In this document: positions 26,069 through 34,646 of the stretch, piece after piece
How positions within the stretch are numbered: position 1 is the first letter of the stretch
Layout: the number at the start of each line of letters is the position of its first letter
DNA from: Candidatus Binatia bacterium
GTDB lineage: Bacteria; Desulfobacterota; Binatia; Bin18
Length of the DNA: 64,000 bases
Direction: 5' to 3'
Assembly (NCBI GenBank): GCA_022826945.1
Contig: JAJDTY010000073.1
Span: forward strand, 248,001 to 312,000
The notes under the pieces: generated by a model
The model's input: only the letters and a program-made list of their open reading frames with translations
Database searches by the model: none
Told to the model about the DNA's origin: nothing
Translations under genes and position numbers: made by a program

Positions 26069-26821
26069 ATGGAGAGTCTGCCACTTGAGGCAAAAACCAC
26101 TCGAGCGAAAAGCCCGAATGCCCCTTCCTACAGCCTCCAGGAGTGCCTTGAGGATACGCGGAAGGTCTTTCGTATCGAAAATCAGGTTGCAACAAGCCGG
26201 GAATCTATTGCCGAACACATTGCACTCGCTTCGCAATCTGGACCTTTTAATAGAAAACTCAGTAGCTTACGCCAGTATGGCCTCCTCGAAGCGATCGGGA
26301 AAGATCTCCGCGTGAGCGACCTGTTCATCAGAATAGAACATGCGACGGGTGAGACGGAACGTTGTCGGGCCTTACGGGAGGCTCTCGGCAGACCAACGGT
26401 CTTTCAGCGCTTGCTGTCCCAATATGAACAGACGGGTCTCCCTTCGGACATCAACCTGACAAACCAACTGATTATAAAACATAGATTTACTAAAAAGAAT
26501 GCAGAGGTCGTTTCTCGTGCGTTCCTGGACTCCTCGCGTTTCGCTGGCCTGGGTCTTCTTCGTCCTCAAACCGCCGCCTCCCCTCTCCCGTCTCAAACCG
26601 CTCGTCCATCCCCAGAAGAAGCCTTGACGCTCGCCTCTCCCCTCCCCTCTCAACCACCCCCCCCTCCCTTTCAGGCAATGGCTGACGTTTCCTTGTGTAG
26701 ACAGGAGATCCCGCTTGGCACGGGCCGTCGGGCCGTCGTTGAATTACCCGAGGATATTAAACCGGAGGAAATCCAACGTCTGATGCGCATTTTGCAAGCC
26801 TTGGCCGACCCGATTGCCTGA
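26069..26821 (+). CDS. Hypothetical protein with winged-helix-like N-terminus
   Basis: A 250-residue protein that I cannot name. Residues about 20-95 (SLQECLEDTRKVF, SRESIAEHIALASQSGPFNRKLSSLRQYGLLEAIG) look like a winged-helix DNA-binding region. Residues 95-165 continue in helices, ending SSRFAGLGLL. A Pro/Ser-rich linker follows (about 168-205). A short C-terminal block with EIPLGTGRRAVVELPEDI and IQRLMRILQALADP resembles a conserved module found at the ends of other hypothetical proteins. The DnaA-box-like site lies about 20 bases before the start. A regulator of replication or of a mobile element is possible but unproven. Confidence 0.6.
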   Translation: MESLPLEAKTTRAKSPNAPSYSLQECLEDTRKVFRIENQVATSRESIAEHIALASQSGPFNRKLSSLRQYGLLEAIGKDLRVSDLFIRIEHATGETERCRALREALGRPTVFQRLLSQYEQTGLPSDINLTNQLIIKHRFTKKNAEVVSRAFLDSSRFAGLGLLRPQTAASPLPSQTARPSPEEALTLASPLPSQPPPPPFQAMADVSLCRQEIPLGTGRRAVVELPEDIKPEEIQRLMRILQALADPIA

Positions 26822-26925
26822 CAAGACGACCAACGCCTCTGGGCCAGCCCGTCTTTACTTCATCGCTGCTCCGCTCTAGCTTCTGGTATTGCATTTCAGT
26901 CTCCCGAATTCTACGGAGCATAATT

Positions 26926-28209
26926 GTGTCAACGGCTCAGACGAAAACTTCACCGCACCAACTCGCGCCGAAAGCTTTCCATTGGATTTCGAGCGTTTTC
27001 TTTGCGAACTTCTTCACACTCCTCTTAATCACGATCAGCTTGTCTCAATGGATTGTGCCGGTCTGGTTTGTGAGCGTCTTTTTACCAGCGTACTCGCCAC
27101 CGTCAGCCGCCACAGCTCTTCTTATCTCACTGATTCTTTTTTGCTTGAATCTCTTCCTTTTACGCTTCTCTCGACGCCTGCCCGCTCTTCCCATAGCGCT
27201 CCGGCTCCCTCTCCGAATTTATTTTGCCTCGGCTTTTATCAGCGCCTTTTGCTTTGTTTTTCTCGTGTTGTGTGGAGCGTTATGGACACTGCTTTCTTTC
27301 CTCGTCGCCGTATGCGACTTCTTTTTTCCCTTTGCCGAACTCCATCTGTCTGTTCAGCCTGCGCTGACACGGGGCTTCCAGCTCTTTGCAGGCGTGAGTC
27401 TCGTTCTCATGACCGGCCTCTTCATCTATGGCTACTTTGGGGGCCAGCGCCAACTCCACATATCCAGGAGAGAACTCTCCCTTACCCACTGGCCGGCCAC
27501 AAGTCCTCACATCACAATTGCGCAGATCAGTGATCTCCACATTGGGACGAATCTCACCACGCAGGAACTCGAAACCTATGTACAGAGAGTCAATGAGCTC
27601 CGGCCAGACCTCATTCTCCTGACCGGCGATATCCTAGACGCCGATCCTGCCCATATCCCGGACTTCTTCCCGTGTCTGAACGCCCTCCACGCTCGACACG
27701 GGGTCTTTGCCTGCCTGGGAAACCACGACCGATATGCGGGAGCGCACGCTGTTGCCGCCGGCTTGACGGATTATACCCATATTACGCTTCTCCGGGACCA
27801 GGTCGCCCATCTGGCCATTGCAGGGACAACACTTCATCTCATCGGTCTGGACGACCGCGGGAAGGATTGGGCCCGAGGACTCGATGCGGATGCCACGCTC
27901 ACCCGTCTCAGAGCAGACGTTCCGCGCCATGAGCCCATTATTTTGTTGTCACATCGTCCCGATATTTTTCCCGCGGCCGCCAATCTCGGTATTGATCTCA
28001 CCGTGTCCGGCCATACCCATGGCGGTCAATTCGCCCTGCCGTTCCAATCACATCAGTTGAATTTGGCCCGCTTTATTACCCGCTTTCCACGCGGCCAATA
28101 TACGCTCGGGAATTGTTTCCTGTACGTGAACCGGGGTCTGGGCGTCACGGGTCAGCGCATCCGTCTTTTTACTCCGCGCGAAATTGCCCTCCTGACCTGT
28201 CGGGCCTGA
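26926..28209 (+). CDS. Membrane-anchored metallophosphoesterase (YkuE/YaeI-like)
   Basis: A 427-residue protein. The first about 175 residues contain four to five membrane helices. The rest is a calcineurin-like phosphoesterase with all metal-binding motifs: ISDLHIG, LLTGDILD, CLGNHDRYAG, LLSHRPDIF and VSGHTHGGQ. YkuE-type enzymes act on lipid-linked substrates such as UDP-diacylglucosamine or phospholipids; the substrate here is not known. The start is a GTG at 26926 with GGAG at good spacing. The gene follows the hypothetical protein by about 100 bases. Confidence 0.9.
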   Translation: MSTAQTKTSPHQLAPKAFHWISSVFFANFFTLLLITISLSQWIVPVWFVSVFLPAYSPPSAATALLISLILFCLNLFLLRFSRRLPALPIALRLPLRIYFASAFISAFCFVFLVLCGALWTLLSFLVAVCDFFFPFAELHLSVQPALTRGFQLFAGVSLVLMTGLFIYGYFGGQRQLHISRRELSLTHWPATSPHITIAQISDLHIGTNLTTQELETYVQRVNELRPDLILLTGDILDADPAHIPDFFPCLNALHARHGVFACLGNHDRYAGAHAVAAGLTDYTHITLLRDQVAHLAIAGTTLHLIGLDDRGKDWARGLDADATLTRLRADVPRHEPIILLSHRPDIFPAAANLGIDLTVSGHTHGGQFALPFQSHQLNLARFITRFPRGQYTLGNCFLYVNRGLGVTGQRIRLFTPREIALLTCRA

Positions 28210-28326
28210 CCTACAGGGCTGACAGGCCGGAGCGATTCCTTCTGCCGGGTCGAATGCCGCAATTGTCCTACTTGACCCCCTGCGACCCTTGCTGCATCCT
28301 CAGGAGGGAGTGCGACTGAGGCAGCA

Positions 28327-29163
28327 ATGTATCATCTGACCCGCTTTGTTGAATTTGAGGCGTCTCACCGCTATTGGAATCCCGACCTTTCAGAGGAAGA
28401 AAATGGGCGGCTCTTTGGGAAATGCGTCAGTCCGTACGGCCATGGGCATAATTATGTCCTACGCGTGACCGTTTACGGTGAGAGCGACCCACAGACCGGG
28501 ATGGTGATCAATATCAAGGAACTCGACCGCTTCCTCAAAGAGATCACCGGCCAGTTTGACCATAAATTCATTAATCTCGACCATCCGGCTTTCAGCCGTC
28601 TCATTCCTACGACGGAAACTCTTGCAGCTTATATGCGAGACTATCTCGAAGACCGGCTGCGTTCTGAGCAGCCCGCAGCCCGGCTCTTTCGCGTTCGCCT
28701 GTATGAAGAACCAACACTCTGGTCCGATGTGTCGGGCGGAGAGGGAAGTACTATGGCCGCACTCACGAAATCATTCAGCTTTAGCGCAGCGCATCGTCTC
28801 CACAGCCTCCACTTATCCGACGAGCAGAATAGAGAAATCTTTGGCAAGTGTAATAATCAGCACGGCCATGGGCATAATTACGAATTGGAGGTGACCGTCA
28901 CCGGCACTATCGATCCACAGACGGGTATGATTTTTGACCTGGCGGAACTCATGCAGGTCGTGCAGGAAGAGGTGATCGAGCGTTTCGATCATAAACACCT
29001 CAATCGTGAAACAGAGGAATTTCACGATCTGAATCCCACGGGCGAAAACATTGTCCACGTTATTTGGAACCTGCTGCAACCCCGTCTGGGCACGCACCTG
29101 TCACGGGTCGGGTTATGGGAGACCCCGAAGAATTTCTTTGAATATCACGGAGAGCACGCGTAA
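28327..29163 (+). CDS. Double-domain 6-carboxytetrahydropterin synthase / PTPS-family protein
   Basis: A 278-residue protein made of two tandem PTPS/QueD domains. Each has a zinc site: in domain 1 (residues 1-135) FEASHR with YGHGHNY, and in domain 2 (about 142-278) FSAAHR with HGHGHNY. Each also has GKC before the HGH motif (GKCVSP and GKCNNQ), giving the catalytic Cys. Each has the FDHK segment and a C-terminal Glu (YEEP and WETP). QueD makes 6-carboxytetrahydropterin for queuosine and other deazapurines, while PTPS serves biopterin synthesis. Single-domain enzymes form hexamers, so a fused pair could form a trimer of pairs. No other queuosine gene is nearby. Confidence 0.88.
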   Translation: MYHLTRFVEFEASHRYWNPDLSEEENGRLFGKCVSPYGHGHNYVLRVTVYGESDPQTGMVINIKELDRFLKEITGQFDHKFINLDHPAFSRLIPTTETLAAYMRDYLEDRLRSEQPAARLFRVRLYEEPTLWSDVSGGEGSTMAALTKSFSFSAAHRLHSLHLSDEQNREIFGKCNNQHGHGHNYELEVTVTGTIDPQTGMIFDLAELMQVVQEEVIERFDHKHLNRETEEFHDLNPTGENIVHVIWNLLQPRLGTHLSRVGLWETPKNFFEYHGEHA

Positions 29164-29186
29164 GCATCGCGCCTGAGGAATCCAGC

Positions 29187-29912
29187 ATGTCATCCCACAC
29201 ACTTCACGGCCAGGTTGCCGTTATTACCGGGGCGAGTTCTGGCATAGGTCGCGCCACCGCCCTCGCCCTCGCTCAGGCTGGTGTACAGGTCGTTCTCGCT
29301 GCCCGGACCCAGGCGACGTTGGATGGAGTTGTCCGGGAATGTGGGCAGTCCGGCACCCGAGCCATTGCGGTTCCCACTGACGTCACCAACGAACAAGCAA
29401 TCGCGACCCTGATGGATAGGGCAGTCGAAGAATATGGCCGGCTTGATATTCTGGTGACGAGCGCTGGAGGCGCAGCCTTTGGTCCCATCATGGAATCCCG
29501 CACCGAAGACTGGGACATGCTCATGAACGTCAATCTGCGCGGGACGTATCTCTGCTGTAAAAGCGCTCTCAAGCATATGCTGCCCCGGAAAAGCGGCCAT
29601 ATCCTCAACGTGTTGTCCATTGCCAGCCACATGATCCTCCCTGGCTCAACCGCCTATACCGCCTCCAAATTCGGCGCCCTCGGCCTGACAAAAGTCTTAG
29701 CGGCCGAAGTTCGTTCAGAAGGGATAAAAGTCACCGCGGTGATTCCCGGCGCGGTCGATACTCCCCTGTGGGACAAGAGCGGTGGAGACCTGGACCGGAC
29801 AAAAATGCTGTCCCCAGGCGATGTGGCCGATGCCATGCTGAGCGTCATTGCCCAGCCGGCCGGTATTCATACCGACGAACTCCACCTCATGCCGCCCCTC
29901 GGTGTGCTGTAG
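29187..29912 (+). CDS. Short-chain dehydrogenase/reductase
   Basis: A 241-residue classical SDR. The motif TGASSGIGRA binds the cofactor, and Arg/Thr after the second strand (AARTQATL) suggests NADP. The conserved Asn in MNVNLRG, Ser in VLSIASH, and Tyr-Lys in AYTASKFGAL form the catalytic set. The C-terminus is shorter than usual and reads IHTDELHLMPPLGVL. It follows the QueD-like gene by 23 bases with a GAGG ribosome site. The relation to the pterin-type gene upstream raises the chance of a pteridine role, but the substrate is unknown. Confidence 0.88.
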   Translation: MSSHTLHGQVAVITGASSGIGRATALALAQAGVQVVLAARTQATLDGVVRECGQSGTRAIAVPTDVTNEQAIATLMDRAVEEYGRLDILVTSAGGAAFGPIMESRTEDWDMLMNVNLRGTYLCCKSALKHMLPRKSGHILNVLSIASHMILPGSTAYTASKFGALGLTKVLAAEVRSEGIKVTAVIPGAVDTPLWDKSGGDLDRTKMLSPGDVADAMLSVIAQPAGIHTDELHLMPPLGVL

Positions 29913-29916
29913 TGCC

Positions 29917-30150
29917 AGACAGGATGCACTGCCCGATTCCATAGCCGTGAATGGTGCGGAGGAGGTGTATGTTGCGACCCTCATGAATGGCGAGCATTAG
30001 CGTCATTTCTCCCAGCGGTGCGTTAGTGGAACATCTTCTTACTTCCGATCCTCTCACCACGCATCTCTGCTTTGGCGGACCCGACCTGCAAACCGCCTAT
30101 ATGACGCTGACCAGCTAGGGCAAGCTGGTTGCGAGCCGTGCTCCGAGAAC
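29917..30150 (+). pseudogene. SMP-30/gluconolactonase family relic (C-terminal part)
   Basis: In one frame from 29917 the DNA reads DSIAVNGAEEVYVATLMNG, and after a +1 shift near 29998 it reads ISPSGALVEHLLTSDPLTT and then LCFGGPDLQTAYMTLTS. These are the diagnostic C-terminal blocks of SMP-30/gluconolactonase/LRE enzymes. A TAG at 30115-30117 interrupts the sequence before GKLVASR, which also matches the family end. The N-terminal three quarters are absent. The fragment lies in the 289-base gap between two SDR genes, so a sugar-lactone catabolic gene was probably deleted here. Confidence 0.8.
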
Positions 30151-30201
30151 ATCATATGATCTGGCCGGAATAAGCCCCATCCTTGTCGACGAGGAGGATA
30201 T

Positions 30202-30963
30202 ATGGCGCAACTCGATGGACGTGTAGCAATTGTCACCGGGGCGGTTCAAGGCATAGGCCTGGGCGTCGCTCTGAGTATAGCCCGGGCTGGAGCCAATATT
30301 GTAGTGGCTGATATGGCCCAGGACGGCCTTGCCCCTGCTGTCGCTGAGATTGAAGCGACGGGCGTTCAAGCGTTGGGGGTACGGACCGATGTGACTCAAG
30401 CTCCTTCGATTGACCGGCTTGTTCACGAGACCCTGGACAGGTTTGGCACAATCGACGTTTTAGTCAACAACGCAGGGGTCGTTGTTATCAAGTCTGTTGC
30501 TGACCAGAGTGAGGCAGACTGGGATAGGGTTCTCGACACCAATCTGAAAGGGACGTTTTTGTGCAGCCAGCGTGTCATTCAAGAAATGCAAAAACACAGG
30601 CGCGGAGCCATTGTGAATCTGTCCTCTATTGCCGCGTTTCACTTTACCACGCCGCATATCCCCTACGCGGCCTCGAAGGCGGGCGTCTCTGCATTAACCC
30701 GCGACTTAGCCTATGAAGTGGCACCGCTCGGCATCCGGGTCAATGCCATAGCTCCTGGTCCGATCCAAACTCCTATGATGGACAACGCACTGACGGACGA
30801 GCAGAAGGATGCGTACGCCAGAACCGTGCCCGTCGGGCGGTTGGGGCAACCCCAGGATATTGGGAGTGCCGCCGTTTTTCTGGCGTCTGATGCGGCCAGC
30901 TTTATCACCGGGGTGACTCTACCGGTCACGGGCGGTACTGATTTGCGGGTGAGTCCGCCGTAG
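30202..30963 (+). CDS. Short-chain dehydrogenase/reductase
   Basis: A 253-residue SDR with TGAVQGIGLG at the nucleotide site, an Asp after the second strand (VVADMAQDG) pointing to NAD, NNAG, the catalytic Ser in VNLSSIAAF, and Tyr-Lys in PYAASKAGVS. The C-terminus GVTLPVTGGTDLRV is typical of the glucose/3-oxoacyl reductase branch. A very strong ribosome site (GAGGAGG) precedes the ATG. It probably belonged with the gluconolactonase relic just upstream as a sugar or polyol dehydrogenase; that link is inference. Confidence 0.9.
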   Translation: MAQLDGRVAIVTGAVQGIGLGVALSIARAGANIVVADMAQDGLAPAVAEIEATGVQALGVRTDVTQAPSIDRLVHETLDRFGTIDVLVNNAGVVVIKSVADQSEADWDRVLDTNLKGTFLCSQRVIQEMQKHRRGAIVNLSSIAAFHFTTPHIPYAASKAGVSALTRDLAYEVAPLGIRVNAIAPGPIQTPMMDNALTDEQKDAYARTVPVGRLGQPQDIGSAAVFLASDAASFITGVTLPVTGGTDLRVSPP

Positions 30964-31060
30964 TATGGCGTCTTGATCCGGCGCACGGAATATCGATACA
31001 CGTGGCGCCTATATATTCCCCTGTGGGGTCTATACTAGCCAACGATGAGGCGCCTCTCCC

Positions 31061-31702
31061 TCACTGCTGACCCTCTGTGATGGCACTGAGCGCGGCGGCT
31101 CGAGATTCATACACAGCAATCAGCTGATCAAAGCCGCTGACGGCGATCACCCCACGGATATGGGTCGGGAGGGTACAAACCCCAAACCGCTTCCCCGGTT
31201 CGTTAAACTTCCGGGCAATAATCAGCCCGACCCGCAGGCCCGGGCTGCTAATGAAAGTCAGCTTCTCAAGGTCCAGGATCAAGGCCGTGTCTCCGGGCTC
31301 AATACCGGATTCCAAGAGCTGATGAAATTCCGCGGCAGTGCTGCCGTCGACACGCCCGATGACTGCGGCAACCAACACTCCGTCTTTCCGCTCCCATTGA
31401 ATGTCTACTCTTCCGCTCAGGTGCATCTCCCTCTTTCCAGACGGTAGAGAGATATTGGGGAGGGGCTCATGTTGCAATTCAGACTCCTGAGCATCCTTGG
31501 CCCCTTCTATGATGATCGCACTGCCCCGTTTTCTGGCCTCCGTTATCACCGCGAACCGACTCCCGTGACTCGATAAAACGACCGTGACCCTATTCCCGGA
31601 GAGGCTCTTCCGATGGTAGCCTTCCAAAGAGAGCCACCCGCTGAACCCCTGGGCGTCCTCGGTGCTAGGGAACTCGATTTCCAACGTGACAAACGTGCTC
31701 AT
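31061..31702 (-). CDS. STAS-domain (anti-anti-sigma-like) protein
   Basis: A 213-residue protein with a C-terminal STAS domain of about 105 residues: VLVAAVIGRVDGSTAAEFHQLL, then the phosphorylation-site region ILDLEKLTFISSPGLRVGL with two candidate serines, and FGVCTLPTHIRGVIAVSGFDQLIAVY. The N-terminal half (about 100 residues) is unusual; it begins MSTFVTLEIEFPSTEDAQGF and I do not recognise it. STAS proteins of this type relay signals with serine kinases and phosphatases in partner-switching modules, none of which lie here. The ATG at 31702 has AGGGGG just upstream, which favours it over an in-frame ATG at 31720. Confidence 0.85.
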   Translation of the reverse strand: MSTFVTLEIEFPSTEDAQGFSGWLSLEGYHRKSLSGNRVTVVLSSHGSRFAVITEARKRGSAIIIEGAKDAQESELQHEPLPNISLPSGKREMHLSGRVDIQWERKDGVLVAAVIGRVDGSTAAEFHQLLESGIEPGDTALILDLEKLTFISSPGLRVGLIIARKFNEPGKRFGVCTLPTHIRGVIAVSGFDQLIAVYESRAAALSAITEGQQ

Positions 31703-32329
31703 TGTGCCCCCTTGTCGCATCTGTGCCCGGCCACACTATCCGTACGACCGGACGTGAGTGGTCGCCTAGTGGTTGTGGCGTCACAGACGACCGTTTCCCT
31801 TGACCCGTTGCGCTGTGGTGGCGAGTCAGGGAAAAGGTGTTTCTCACGGAATGACTGCTCCACACTGGCAAGTGATCTCCCTCATGTCGCCAAAAAGGGT
31901 GCCAGTTGACCTAGCCAGTTTTGTCACACGGCCTGGGGATGACCCTCCCCTGCATTCTCTCCTCTTGTGTGCTCGCTCTGTCTTCGGTCGAGCCCCCCAC
32001 TGGCCCATCAGGCGACACTACGCGATTACTACCCTATGTCCCCGCGTTTGTCACTGGTAAATTATGAGGGAGAGACGTAAAACGGCAAAAAAATGTAGAG
32101 GACGCTTGCCTCGGCCTACAGCACACCGGGGCAGGATAGTAGCGCCCCTCTGAGACCCGTCCATCCGTCAGATCACGAGGAGCGCCGTTTGAGATACCGC
32201 CGTGGTCGCCCGCGGCTCTCCCCCAGCCCGGCCCTATACCTGCCACCCTCCTCTAGCTGGTATGGAATGCGGGATTTCTCTGGAAATCGCGGCCGTGGCC
32301 GAGTTTCGGGGGAGAGGAGCGGAAAAAAA
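31703..32329. other. Intergenic region without recognisable gene
   Basis: About 630 bases between the STAS gene and the tRNA. Short open frames on both strands have no protein-like composition or homology that I can see. I checked for SRP RNA, tmRNA and RNase P core sequences by eye and found none. The part next to 31702 should hold the STAS promoter, and the tRNA 3' T-run (32323-32329) lies at the other end. Confidence 0.5.
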
Positions 32330-32417
32330 CGGAGGGAGTGGGATTCGAACCCACGAGAGCCTTTTGGACTCTACCGATTTTCAAGACCGGCGCCTTCAAC
32401 CGCTCGGCCATCCCTCC
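32330..32417 (-). tRNA. tRNA-Ser (anticodon UGA)
   Basis: The minus strand gives an 88-base class II tRNA. The acceptor stem pairs GGAGGGA with TCCCTCC, followed by discriminator G. The D region is GCCGAGCGG, and the anticodon stem CCGGT/ATCGG surrounds loop CTTGAAA with anticodon TGA. A long variable arm (GAGTCC AAAA GGCTCTC) and T loop TTCGAAT follow. CCA is not encoded. A run of seven T follows at once and should terminate transcription. Confidence 0.96.
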
Positions 32418-32502
32418 ACGTGGCCGGTCTTACACGGCTTTCTTCGACTTTGAAAGGGGGTACAGAAAAGACGTCACAGAGGCTTGACGGCAACAACCCT
32501 CT

Positions 32503-32910
32503 TCAGCCTGCCGGCGAGGTATCGGGGCAAACCTTTCGTTCTTTAAAACGCCACTGTCCGGCAACTTTCTCAATCTGATCTTCATAACGTCCAGAAATCA
32601 CGAGTTCCGTCTTTCCCTGTGCCGCGTGTGTCATGAGCAGATAGCTCTCTGCGGTAGCCGTGTCTCCGTTGAGGTCGATTAGAATATTCATGACACAGTG
32701 ACGAGGCTGCGCGTCCCCAGTCCATTCTTTGTAGCGCGCGGTAAAGGCCAACAGCTTCTCCACCCCTTGCCATTTGCCGAGAATCGGACTGTTAAACGTG
32801 CCATCTTCGGTAAAACATTGCACCCAGTCCTCATAGCGTCCGGCGTCAATTGAGAGGCAATAGCGTGTCATTAAATCGCGAATAGCTTCCTTATCTTCCA
32901 AAGCGTTCAT
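32503..32910 (-). CDS. SnoaL-like (NTF2-fold) protein
   Basis: A 135-residue protein of the SnoaL-like/NTF2 superfamily, recognised from its start (EDKEAIRDLMTRYCLSIDAGRYEDWVQCF, with the usual Tyr and Asp) and FTEDGTFNSPILG, then HCVMNILIDLNGDTATAESYLL and GRYEDQIEKVAGQWRFKERKV. Such proteins are small hydratases, isomerases, dehydratases or binding proteins and often sit in aromatic or steroid catabolism. The ATG at 32910 is chosen because GGAG lies eight bases upstream; an ATG two codons earlier is too close to it. The function cannot be narrowed. Confidence 0.85.
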   Translation of the reverse strand: MNALEDKEAIRDLMTRYCLSIDAGRYEDWVQCFTEDGTFNSPILGKWQGVEKLLAFTARYKEWTGDAQPRHCVMNILIDLNGDTATAESYLLMTHAAQGKTELVISGRYEDQIEKVAGQWRFKERKVCPDTSPAG

Positions 32911-32947
32911 GCACATACTCCTTTTTGGTTCACTCTTGCATTGGGGT

Positions 32948-33760
32948 TCATCTCGCCTTCAAGATGATATTGATATCCTGTCCTGAACGTCGGACGAGAA
33001 GACGAACGGACGGATTCCCTTGTAGAGTTTTCTGTCGAAAGTCCGAGATATTTCGGATGAGTTCACCCTCCAGGGCCAGAATAACATCACCGCGTTGCAG
33101 CATCCCCTGGCCCTGAGCCGCATTTGTCACGAGCACCCCCTCCGCGGTCGGCAGTTGAAAATATTCTGCCAGTTCAGCCGTTAGATTCTGTACCTCAATA
33201 CCCATGACCGTCGCGCTGATGGTCTGGAGTGGTGCGGGCAAACGCTGGCTGCTTTCCGTAAAGACCTCCTGCGCAACGAAAATAGGCCGATCAAATCGGA
33301 GAGCAAGTGCAATGGCGTCACTCGGGCGACTGTCGATCTCAACCGACCGGTCGGTAAAGAGCAAATGAATCTGTGCAAAATACGTATTATTTTCGAGCGC
33401 ACTCACCACAATCTTTTGAAACTCAACACCGATGTTTTCAAGGACGTTTTTCATCAGGTCATGCGTCAAAGGACGGGGCGCAGGGGTTCCGGCCAGTGCC
33501 ATGGCAATGGCCCGGGCTTCAAACGGGCCAACCCAGATCGGGAGAAATCGCGCCGTCTCGGTGTCTGCAAGAATCACCACCGGTGCCTGCGCCTGGCGAT
33601 CAAATCCAACATGATGGACCTGAACAGGAACGGCAGACGCGGCAGCAGCGCGACCGGGCAGGAGCGGAAAAAGAGCGGAAACGAACAGGACAACGAGAAG
33701 GCCAGACCGGGATGAGCGGGACCGGAACGAAAAGGGAGGATAAGTCTGGTGCTGCCGCAT
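32948..33760 (-). CDS. Exported DUF151 (bifunctional nuclease) protein fused to a PDZ domain
   Basis: A 270-residue protein. An N-terminal signal peptide (about residues 17-42, LLVVLFVSALFPLLPGRAAA) is followed by a DUF151 domain with LPIWVGPFEARAIAMAL, PRPLTHDLMKNVL and VEIDSRPSDAIALALR. A C-terminal PDZ domain (about 175-270) shows GVLVTNAAQGQGMLQRGDVIL and VRLLVRRSGQDINIIL. PDZ domains usually bind protein C-termini in the periplasm. The ATG at 33760 has AGGAGG immediately upstream. Export and the PDZ fusion set it apart from the cytoplasmic DUF151 protein at 17246-17764. Function is unknown. Confidence 0.87.
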   Translation of the reverse strand: MRQHQTYPPFSFRSRSSRSGLLVVLFVSALFPLLPGRAAAASAVPVQVHHVGFDRQAQAPVVILADTETARFLPIWVGPFEARAIAMALAGTPAPRPLTHDLMKNVLENIGVEFQKIVVSALENNTYFAQIHLLFTDRSVEIDSRPSDAIALALRFDRPIFVAQEVFTESSQRLPAPLQTISATVMGIEVQNLTAELAEYFQLPTAEGVLVTNAAQGQGMLQRGDVILALEGELIRNISDFRQKTLQGNPSVRLLVRRSGQDINIILKAR

Positions 33761-33938
33761 ACGACCTCCTGGGGTCCTGAGGTTTCCCGGATAAACACGA
33801 ACAAGGAAGACAAGATACTGGCGGCGTCCAATGCGCTGCATGACGCCGTTGCACTCTTGCTAGTATACTGCACGGGAATGTGCAAGGGATAAACGGTCAG
33901 ACAACGGTCGGAAGAACGGCAGGACTCTCTACGATTGT

Positions 33939-34274
33939 TCAGTCCGCTGTGCTCGTCGCACACGATTCGCACAGATTGTCAATATTATCGGGATCTTCGA
34001 CGATTCCTTCATCCAGGCTATGGCAGATTTGAGAGCAGCGGGCGCAAATAAAATAGATTCCTTCAATGGTCTTATTGATCCGCTCCCGATTTAACACGCG
34101 TCCGCGCAACTTGGAGACCCGAATCCCAAGGAGTTCTTCATAGCGCTTCTTTATCTTGCGTCGCCCAGCTTCGTCTTTTGGAAGTTCCTCTTCCTCAAGG
34201 TCTTCTCCTTGCTCTTCCTCGTCAAAGAGCCCTGGTGCACGCTTCTTCTGTGCTTGCTTCTTCGCCCGCGGCAT
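33939..34274 (-). CDS. Small protein with two CxxC pairs (zinc-ribbon type)
   Basis: A 111-residue protein I cannot name. The N-terminal half is highly charged (RAKKQAQKKRAPG, then an acidic run), which suggests a flexible or nucleic-acid-contacting tail. The C-terminal part has CARCSQICHSLDEG and NLCESC, giving a C-x2-C and C-x2-C set able to bind zinc. The ATG directly follows the stop codon of the next small gene upstream (TAAATG), so the two are translated together. A role in transcription or translation is only a guess. Confidence 0.65.
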   Translation of the reverse strand: MPRAKKQAQKKRAPGLFDEEEQGEDLEEEELPKDEAGRRKIKKRYEELLGIRVSKLRGRVLNRERINKTIEGIYFICARCSQICHSLDEGIVEDPDNIDNLCESCATSTAD

Positions 34275-34460
34275 TTACAAACTCCGGACTGAGCTTGTTG
34301 TGACGGCGTGTTCTACGTTCTTTTCACACACCCAGTAAAACCCTTTTTTCCCGAACCCGGCAAACTGCACGACCCGGCTCTGCGCTCCACATGTTGGGCA
34401 TATTTGTTGTGAAGAGTCCGTTTTTTGTCCTCTTTGGGCGGTTTTCGCCTTCTCTGCCAT
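34275..34460 (-). CDS. 61-residue zinc-ribbon-like protein
   Basis: A short protein starting MAEKAKTAQRGQK with CPTCG near residue 22 and WVCEKNVEHA near residue 47, so three Cys and one His could hold a zinc ion. The ATG at 34460 has GGAGG eight bases upstream; a longer in-frame version from 34517 lacks such support. It is immediately followed by the 111-residue CxxC protein with no gap. I do not recognise the family. The gene is divergent from trmI. Confidence 0.62.
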   Translation of the reverse strand: MAEKAKTAQRGQKTDSSQQICPTCGAQSRVVQFAGFGKKGFYWVCEKNVEHAVTTSSVRSL

Positions 34461-34646
34461 ATTCTTTCCTCCGCTATTGTTCCTGCTAGGATAGGGGATT
34501 GCTCGTCTGACTGTCAAGGGTGAAGGGTTCTTGTCAGTCTCTCACACGCGTGGTACCGTCGCCACCATGATTGCCAAAATTATCCTTAAAAATCAGATAC
34601 TTATGATTACCTATGACAGAGATGTACGGACCTTATGGAGCGAAAA

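Noticed and set aside
32189-32578. Plus-strand frame of 129 residues around the tRNA gene
   Set aside because: It reads across the tRNA-Ser in antisense direction; the tRNA structure is complete and explains the sequence.
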